From Notolepis coatsorum (lineage: Eukaryota; Chordata; Actinopteri; Aulopiformes; Paralepididae), in NCBI GenBank assembly GCA_963971535.1, contig OZ020589.1:68797239-68861238 (forward strand): 64,000 nucleotides of DNA, written 5' to 3'. Both the position numbers and the translations under genes were made by a program. Within the stretch, counting starts at the first letter, position 1. Every line of letters begins with the position of its first letter. Below are positions 57,094 to 64,000 of the stretch, piece by piece. Under the pieces are notes generated by a model. The model ran no database searches and was not told the DNA's origin. It worked only from the letters and a program-made list of their open reading frames with translations.

Positions 57094-57422
57094 GATCACT
57101 TTACCTTAGGATTATCACAGTGCAAAACTCTGTAATGGGAATGTTGAAGTTGTCCTTAGGAACTTGCCACAGGGTATTTGTCAATTATAATATTGTTATG
57201 CTCATTATAGTATTATTACAATCCATTCGATAGACTGATTACCATGGTGTATCTGATCAGTGGTTGTTTACAGAAATGAGAGGGTTCATCAAGTCAACCT
57301 GATCCTGAACTGCAATAGGACACCTTTTGAATTATTCAACTGAAACCACAGGCAGGCATGCATCCAAAAAGAGATACAGATTACTGCAATTCATTATGTA
57401 ACATTTTTGCAGCGAGATCAGC
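57094..57422. other. No recognised feature
   Basis: Gap of about 330 bases with no recognised signal. Confidence 0.4.
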
Positions 57423-57855
57423 TTAAAAGGAACACGCCAATTTATTGGGAAATTTGCTTATTTGCCATCTACCCTGGAGTTAGACAAGCAAAGATACATA
57501 CCATTTTCTTCTCTGCGCATGCATTAGGCTTAGGGAACAGCTGCACCGTTAGCCTAGCTTAGTGTCATTCACTGGAAGTAGGTGTGCCAGTGTAGCCTAG
57601 TTCCCAACAGTCACGAAATACGAAATTTGTATTTCTCGTTTTGGAGTTGTATTTGGAGTGTATTTCGTGACTGTTGGGAACTAGGCTACACTGGCGCACC
57701 TACTTCCAGTGAATGACGCTAAGCTAGGCTAACGGTGTGGCTGTTCCCTAAGCCTAATGCATGCACAGAGAAGAAAATGGTATGCATCTGCTTGTCTAAC
57801 TCTAGGGTAAATGACAAATAAGCAAATTTCCCAAAAAGTTGGCCTGTTCCTTTAA
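57423..57855. mobile_element. Foldback TTAA element with ~200-bp arms
   Basis: TTAA at 57423-57426 and 57852-57855. Almost the whole element is one inverted repeat: gttagcctagcttagtgtca, tgtagcctagttcccaacag and cagtcacgaaatac in the left arm recur as complements in the right arm. The turn is about 57625-57645. Arm identity is about 93-95% by eye. A transcript through it would form a long double-stranded RNA. Confidence 0.88.
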
Positions 57856-58151
57856 GCAGTCAAATGCATGGTAATTCTGACACGGACTCACATTCTGAAA
57901 TGGTGTCAGTTTGGTGATAGTGTAAGCCGGTGTAGGGCTGTCAATTGTCCCTAAGAATACCATTAGAACATGAATACTGTAGGCTGAAATTAGGCAAATT
58001 TGAAAGACATTTAAATATTAACAATAACATGAGCATATTATTACCACTTCAAAGCAGACGTAAAATGCTTACAATTAACAAGCTCATTGTCTGTTGTATT
58101 TGCCATTATGGGTAGTACCAATAGGAAACTATCATTAGGCACTGGGCTGTA
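57856..58151. other. No recognised feature
   Basis: Short gap before the hAT, nothing seen. Confidence 0.4.
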
Positions 58152-58784
58152 CTTTGTAATAGGCTTGGGCGGTATGACGGTATTACGGTATACCACGGTA
58201 TTTAGAAATAACGACGGTATTGAAAATCAATAGTCAAAATCACAGTTGGGTTCTATTAAACTGAAACGGAGTTTCGACAGGGACGGCATTGGGTTTCGGT
58301 TTCTATTACACTGAAACAGAGTTTCGACAGGGACGGCATTGGTTGTAGTGCACGTGTAGCACTTGTGTTAATAACAGTAACAGCTGTTTGCCACGGGCAC
58401 AGTTCTAGGTTCGAATGCGACGAGGAGTAATATGCACAATTAAAAGAATAGTAGACCAGAGGCAGAGTTATAACAATAACCGGTGTTTTAATTAAAAGCG
58501 CGCTAGATAAACAGTAATAATACATGCATACGTAAAGTACAAGTTATGCTTTGAAGTATCCCTTTTAGATTAGGTCAGTAACCTCTCCTTGCGGGAGGGT
58601 TAGGTCGATATCAAGGCCTAGGTCGATTGGATCAACACATTGGGGTTCGTTCAGACGTCTCTGAGGTTATCATCGATAACTCTATATTAGTTTATCAGGG
58701 AATGCAAATACCTTATTAGGTGAATTGGCCCTTTAAACTCTTTCTTCACAGGAAGTGATTCGGCTATAATCGAGATGTCATCTA

Positions 58785-58844
58785 GAAGGTTCTATTATGA
58801 CATCACCACAAACGGTCTAGAAGGTTCTATGTTCTAGAAGGTTC
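58785..58844. promoter_or_regulatory. Cluster of three HSE-like sites
   Basis: gaaggttc occurs at 58785-58792 and 58820-58827, and ttctagaaggttc (TTC-nn-GAA-nn-TTC, perfect) at 58832-58844. Most are followed by ctattatgacatca-like sequence resembling a CRE/ATF half site. Confidence 0.55.
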
Positions 58845-59268
58845 TATTATAACATCATACGGTGGTAGCATTTATCCTCTAATTCTTATAGGAGAATATC
58901 TGTATCCATATATCAAGTTAAATCAAATCAAATACAAAATACAATATCAAAATAACACAAGATGAACGGGATCGACTCCCTTGGAAGTCCTTGTAGTCTC
59001 GTTCAGTTCAAGCCTACCGGACTGTTAGTCAAGCAATAGTTGAGCATCAGGCTGGCATTAGTCTGGAGGTATATCAAATGTTCCGGGGTTGGCTCGCCAT
59101 CGGGTATCGATCCAGCTAGGCACACTTGGTGATGGGTGGTCTGGACTGCTCCGGGATGCTGGTTGAGACTTGCGGCTACCAGTCGGTTGGTTAGTCCGGT
59201 CCGTCAGGTCGATGTTGCTAGTTCGGAGGTCGAGGCGGAAAGAGAGCTGGCTTCTTGAGAGCTAGCTG

Positions 59269-59346
59269 TATTTATAGGAAACCAAGATGTTCCGGAACGT
59301 TCTATATGACATCATAGGATGACATCACAACGGTTCCAGAACCTTC
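59269..59346 (-). promoter_or_regulatory. Two perfect HSEs upstream of a TATA box
   Basis: ttccagaaccttc (59334-59346) and ttccggaacgttc (59290-59302) each fit TTC-nn-GAA-nn-TTC exactly. tataaata on the minus strand at 59276-59269 lies 14 bp from the nearer site. The arrangement matches a compact heat-inducible promoter by sequence only. Confidence 0.5.
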
Positions 59347-59786
59347 TATCATGACATCATACGCTGGTTTACATTCTATATACAGGAAGTGGGACCTCAT
59401 GGTAAAACAGGAAGTGGTAGCTCACAGATAACCAGGAACTATTTATGTTCCTTTGATAATTATGAATCTGAACCCTGGGTTACACACGCACACAGCACGC
59501 GCCAGCAGAGGGCAGGGGAGGGGGCAGGGGAGGCAGTCAGTCTTTCCCGCACAGAGCTGAGCTGAGCAAGATGGCGGCAGCATGTCAAACAAGAGCTAAA
59601 CTTTTCTGCACACACTGTCGCATTTGGACAATTAAAGGACTCTGTTCGGATTTAAGCAAAACCCTCGCCACGAGTCGACTCGCCAGTGACTTCATCCAGC
59701 ACAACGAGAGACAGAGGCACTTCTTTGGGAATGTAATATAAAACGGGGTGAGTGAGTGTTGAATTTTTTTTATCCTAATGCAACTG

Positions 59787-60002
59787 GCTCACGTTGATAC
59801 CTGGATGGTGCCGGCTAACTAGCTACCGTTAGCTCACGTTGATACCTGGATGGTGCCGGCTAACTAGCTACCGTTAGCTCACGTTGATACCTGGATGGTG
59901 CCGGCTAACAGTAACTAGCTACCGTTAGCTCACGTTGATACCTGGATGGTGCCGGCTAACTAGCTACCGTTAGCTCACGTTGATACCTGGATGGTGCCGG
60001 CA
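59787..60002. repeat. 45-bp tandem array, five units
   Basis: gctcacgttgatacctggat begins at 59787, 59832, 59877, 59928 and 59973. Each unit contains agctaccgttagct, a word also frequent in the minisatellite at 101-256. Confidence 0.92.
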
Positions 60003-60287
60003 GTGGCTACCGTTCTGTGACTCGTTTACTTCGAGGTTGAAGAAAGTGCACTTTCAGGTTGAAAGAACGGCCCTAATCTCAACGTGTTTCAATATAAGCG
60101 AACGTTATGTATGGTGATAACGAGTATATTGTTAGCTCCGCCGCCGCCGCCCCCCCCCCCCCCCCCCCCCCCGCTGATGAAAATGAAAGTCATACCGTCA
60201 TATACCGTATACCGGGGTATTATGTCAGCAAGGTATGACGTTATGAAAAAAATGATACCGCCCAAGCCTACTTTGTAACACCCATTT

Positions 60288-61003
60288 ATTGGCTTTAGGG
60301 ATGTCCCGATCCGATTTTCCGAAGATCGGGATCGGCAAAAAAAAATTAAAATCTGTATATATTTTTTTTTATTCAACAAACATGACCATGTTCACGTCTT
60401 AAACTCATACTGAGGCCTTAGTTTTGGTTTTAAATTGCATATCATAATCATTAATTTATCTATTGTCACACAGAGCAGAAGAATTTTGCCAAAACAAACC
60501 AATAGTATCCAGCTGCAGAACGGCAGACCAGCCACACTCGGACCCTTTTTTTTATTTTTTTTATTATTTATCCCAATTTCTCACATTACATTCACCCTGA
60601 ATGTTGACGTTATCCAGGTGAAAAGTTAACTTCATTCAAGCGAGGCATTGCAATCCTTGACATAAATCATTTGATGTATAATTAAATCAAAGGAAATGCG
60701 TTTGGGTCTGAGTGTGGCTGGTGCGTTCTGCAGCTGGATACTATTGGTTTGTTTTGCCAAAATTCTTCTGCTCTGTGTGACAATAAATAAATGAATGATG
60801 ATATGCAATTTAAAACCAAAACGAAGGCCTCAGTATGAGTTTAAGACGTGAACATGGTCATGTTTGTTGAATAAAAAAAGAATAAAAAAAAAAAGATTTT
60901 TTTTTTTTTTTTTTTTTAATCGGATCAGGAAATATCGGTATCGGTAGATACTCAAAATCACATGATCGGGATCGGATCGGGAGCAGACATCCCCAATTGG
61001 CTT
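60288..61003. mobile_element. hAT element (60296-60995), 700 bp, gatcgggatcgg family
   Basis: Ends tagggatgtcccgatccga and gggagcagacatcccca are flanked by attggctt at 60288-60295 and 60996-61003. Large inner inverted repeats (actcatactgaggcctta near 60403 against its complement near 60822; cagctgcagaacggcagacc near 60509 against a complement near 60725) make most of the element palindromic. Confidence 0.92.
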
Positions 61004-61094
61004 TATTGAAGAAATGTTTCCAAAATCACGAAAAAGGGACAAAAACAAGGGATGCGTTTTCAGTTCCTCATATCAATAATGTTTTATTTACTTG

Positions 61095-61554
61095 TACTAT
61101 TTACCTTTTTTTTATTATTATCTTTTTTCCTCTTTTTTCCGTTTTTCTCCCATCCCAATGTTAGTCGTTATGCCAATTCCCAATCCCCTTCATGGTCGTT
61201 GCGCACTCTACCCCCTACCGTCGGTCCGGGAGGGCGGAGACAATCACATGCTTCCTCCGACACATGTGTACCCAGCCCACCGCTTTTCACCTGGCAGCGC
61301 GGACTCTCACTGGGAGAGTGTAACGTGTGGAAGGTCACACTACCTCTCTTAGATCCTTCCCTTGCTGTGCAGGTTCCCCGACCGAACTGTAGGAGTCGCT
61401 GTTTACAACGACCAGGACCCACCCTCGCCTGGTTTCCCACCCTCTAACACTGCCAACCCGGAAGCACCACAGCTGGATTCGATCCCACTGTCTCTGTGGT
61501 GGTAGACAGACGCTTAGTCCGATGCACTACCCGGCCGCACTACTATTTACCTTT
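61095..61554 (-). mobile_element. tRNA-headed SINE (61109-61540) with 14-bp duplication
   Basis: On the minus strand it begins cggccgggtagtgcatcgga, with a B box gggatcgaatcc, a long unrelated body of about 350 bp and a T-rich (A-rich on minus) end. The duplication tactatttaccttt lies at 61095-61108 and 61541-61554, perfect. Open frames through it on both strands are not genes. Confidence 0.88.
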
Positions 61555-64000
61555 AACAATTTGTTTTGCAATGCAATTTGAATATTGAAATTCATTCCGA
61601 CAGCCCGCCCTAGCAAGGTGCTTCACACTGTTTCACAAACTCAGGTTTGGGGAACAGTGCTGGTCCCTGGGATGTTATCTGCTATAGAAATATACCATTT
61701 CTGAAGGTTGTAATATTATTGTTCGCCGATACCAAACACCAAAGGTCAACCGTTTGCAGGTCCCCAAAGTTTGAGAAATAGTCTACACAATGGTTTCTTA
61801 CACTTTTCAAGTCAGGACTCCCTGGAAGAAGATATCTTGTATCTCAATGGGACTTTCCTGGATAAATAAAATAAAAATAAAAGGGGGAGGTTCTCTTTGT
61901 TTCTGTTCAAGGGACCCAGACAAATTGAAACATATCATTATGACTGTTGTCATGTGGCGACCCACCAGAAGATGGCCCACGACCCATTTTGGGTCTCGAT
62001 GCATAGTTTAAGAAACCAGGGTCTACATGGGTGACAATTGAACATTGTCTTGAGTTTGACTGCATTCAACTAAGCCCAACATGGAGGAAAAAAACATATC
62101 TTAATGTATCTTGTTGCTAAATTACATTATTTATCACTTTAAATGAACTACTAGTGCTTGATCTTTTTCCAAGCTTACTATAACAACAGAGCAGACTATA
62201 ATATATTTGCATGCTAGTGATCCAAGCAATCAATCCATGCCCAAGCTAGTTATGTAACAGATGAAGCAGTTACACTCAAAACCAGGCTGATTTGGCTAAA
62301 TGACATCCAGCCGTTTATATTTGAAACAACTTTCAGTCAGCCATGGTTACTCCATTGAGCCCTGTTGTACTTTGTTTTAGCCCAGCAGCGCAACGCAGGT
62401 CAGGCATCTCAGTCAGTCTTTTCCATGACTATAGTGCCTATAGGCTATAGTGCAATTTGCATGACCAAGACTTTTTGTTGGACAGCTTCTCTGAATGTCA
62501 TGTCTTGTTTTAGCAAGCTACATGCATGCCTAGACTGTAGACCTTATGTAATGTAGAGCTTATGTAATGTAATAGAATGTGTTATTTGGGTTATTCCGCT
62601 TAAGGTAAGCCTACTGTAGATCTATCTGCAGTCAAACCTGACATTAAGGCTTCACTGGCAGGGATTTTTTTTTTTTTTTTTTAAACAAATGTCCAGGACA
62701 TTTCCAAAACGTATATAATGCATGTATAATCTTCCATAACTTTTCCAGGCCTGGAAAACACAATTTTAAAATGCCATGAGTGTTGAACTTGGCCAAAGGT
62801 AAGGCATAACACAGGCAATCTCATTGTTATACTGGTAGGACTGGTATCTCTCTGCAGCACTGTGACTTCAACTGCATACAATAGCTTCACATTCAATTCA
62901 TGTATTGCTGAGGTCACACAGTGACAGCATATAGACAGAAATGGATAAGAGGACAGAGTTACCCTAAGTTATCATTATTGTGGAGAACTGAATATAACAG
63001 TGTGCGCACATGGAATGCTAATGGCGACCTTTACAGTCAATTTGAACCCATTTAGACCTAAAACGCCTGCTACAAATGCATTATATAGCCTGCATATACA
63101 CACAAATGTGTTTCCCGGTTTCAATGGGTAAAGCCTATGATGATATTTTATGAATATATACTCTTACACATAAATGAGGTTTTAAATCTGGTCCAGACCT
63201 TCTAGTAGTGCTATAATATGAACCTCATTTGCGTGTAAGAGCTCATACAAACACGCATGGCTTCATAAAGTCAGAGCCCCATTAATCGTCTATGGAGCAG
63301 CCCCAGATTTTACATCCCCCATAATAATGAATGGGGGTGTACTTCGGTAGAAAATAGTTCCAAGGTCTGTGGATTAACTGGGTCATGATTTCTAGAAAGA
63401 GACATCAACTGTATTTTCTTAGTGCTTTGCTTTGAGCACCAAATTGGAGTGATGGCAGACATCTCCTAAACTAGGCGAATCACACCCAAACTATCTGGGT
63501 GGATAGATAGCACTCTGGGTAAGGGGGGAAATCTCTTTATAAATGTTTTTCCTTTTCATTTTGGGTGAACTGCCCCTTTAAACATTGAGGCAGGTGATTT
63601 ACGTTATTTACCTAATTTATATGCACTCGTTTGCACAGTGCGAGAGTCTCTACTGCGTTTGACTGGCTGGGCGTAACCCCTCCACACAGAGCAGAGTGGA
63701 GGAGGACAGGTGAAATTACAACCTGTTATATTACTGTTTATTCCTGTGTTCTGTATTCATGTGAGAGAAGCAATAACTCTGGTGTTTGTGGTAACTAGCT
63801 GCTACACCATTCACCTCTCAGACTGGAGATGTAAACAGCAATGATATTCATGAAAACCCGGCATGGATCAATTTCTCATTGGAATAGGCTTAGTTGTATC
63901 AACGATAGGTCAATACATTTTGAATTATTACCCTGCATTGAAAAAGTTTGTATTGAAATGGCAACTGCTACAAAACATTACCGTTGGGATGCACGATGAT
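61555..64000. other. Mostly unremarkable sequence; worn TTAA element end near 63581
   Basis: ggtgaactgcccctttaa with TTAA 63578-63581 looks like the right end of a TTAA element whose left end I cannot find. An inverted repeat of about 22 bp (actcttacacataaatgagg at 63160-63182 and its complement at 63220-63241) may belong to it. The rest holds no supported gene or repeat. Confidence 0.45.

Larger units (their letters stand above)
58364..59486 (-). mobile_element. Probable solo LTR (or LTR-like promoter repeat) with heat-shock-element motifs
   Basis: The block interrupts the hAT. It starts tgtgttaataac and ends gggttacaca (TG…CA). The flanks gcac(t) and (c)gcac suggest a 4-5 bp duplication, though not cleanly placed. 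On the minus strand a TATA box (tataaata, 59276-59269) lies just downstream of two three-unit heat-shock elements (59346-59334 and 59302-59290). Three more HSE-like sites lie at 58785-58844. No internal retroviral genes adjoin, so if it is an LTR it is solitary. Treated as a fossil; the family is not identified. Confidence 0.5.
58152..60278. mobile_element. hAT element (58160-60270) with an LTR-like insertion
   Basis: Ends taggcttgggcggtatgacg and tgataccgcccaagccta are flanked by ctttgtaa at 58152-58159 and 60271-60278. Interior features include a 56-bp tandem pair near 58252-58342 (gtttcgacagggacggcatt), the LTR-like block 58364-59486, a 45-bp tandem array 59787-60002 and a C run at 60150-60172. 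No transposase. Confidence 0.88.

Noticed and set aside
61052-61447. 131-codon open frame crossing the SINE boundary
   Set aside because: Starts in low-complexity T-rich DNA and runs through a SINE body; frames are open on both strands.

Overview
The window is repeat-dense DNA from a ray-finned (teleost) fish. This rests on the element mix: CR1/L2-group LINEs, one with an SGNH-esterase ORF1; a BEL/Pao LTR element; tRNA-headed SINEs; many short hAT elements with 8-bp target duplications; and piggyBac-like elements flanked by TTAA. I found no convincing host protein-coding exon and no intact functional RNA gene. The stretches 47996-51259 and 61555-64000 look closest to ordinary single-copy intergenic DNA.

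Layout. 1-12560: TTAA elements, a SINE, three broken LINE fragments and two well-bounded hAT elements (8772-10387, 10423-11399). 12560-36660: one minus-strand LINE fossil ('LINE-A') split into five pieces by (a) a TTAA element, itself split by a young 10.4-kb BEL/Pao element, itself split by an L2-type LINE; (b) a hAT element holding further insertions; (c) a nearly full-length 7-kb CR1/L2-group LINE ('LINE-B'), itself split by a hAT-Charlie element with a decayed BED-finger transposase; and (d) another hAT element carrying a second LINE-A piece. 36827-47995: TTAA elements, more LINE-A 3' ends, hAT elements, a SINE with a 16-bp duplication, L2 fragments and a 196-bp tandem repeat. 51268-61554: hAT elements, a 9-bp-duplication (Mutator-like) element with 60-bp terminal inverted repeats, a long foldback element, an LTR-like block with heat-shock-element motifs, and a SINE.

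The main points for a second look are: a TTAA family whose copies each carry a pair of matching palindromes near one end, with a palindrome sequence that differs between copies while the symmetry is kept; an LTR-like repeat (58364-59486) with five heat-shock-element-like sites, two of them just upstream of a TATA box; the order of events readable from the nest at 12560-36660; and a piece of BEL/Pao RNase H gene sitting inside a LINE-A 3' end at a TTAA site. All boundaries were read by eye from terminal repeats and target duplications. Family names are from motif knowledge, not database searches.
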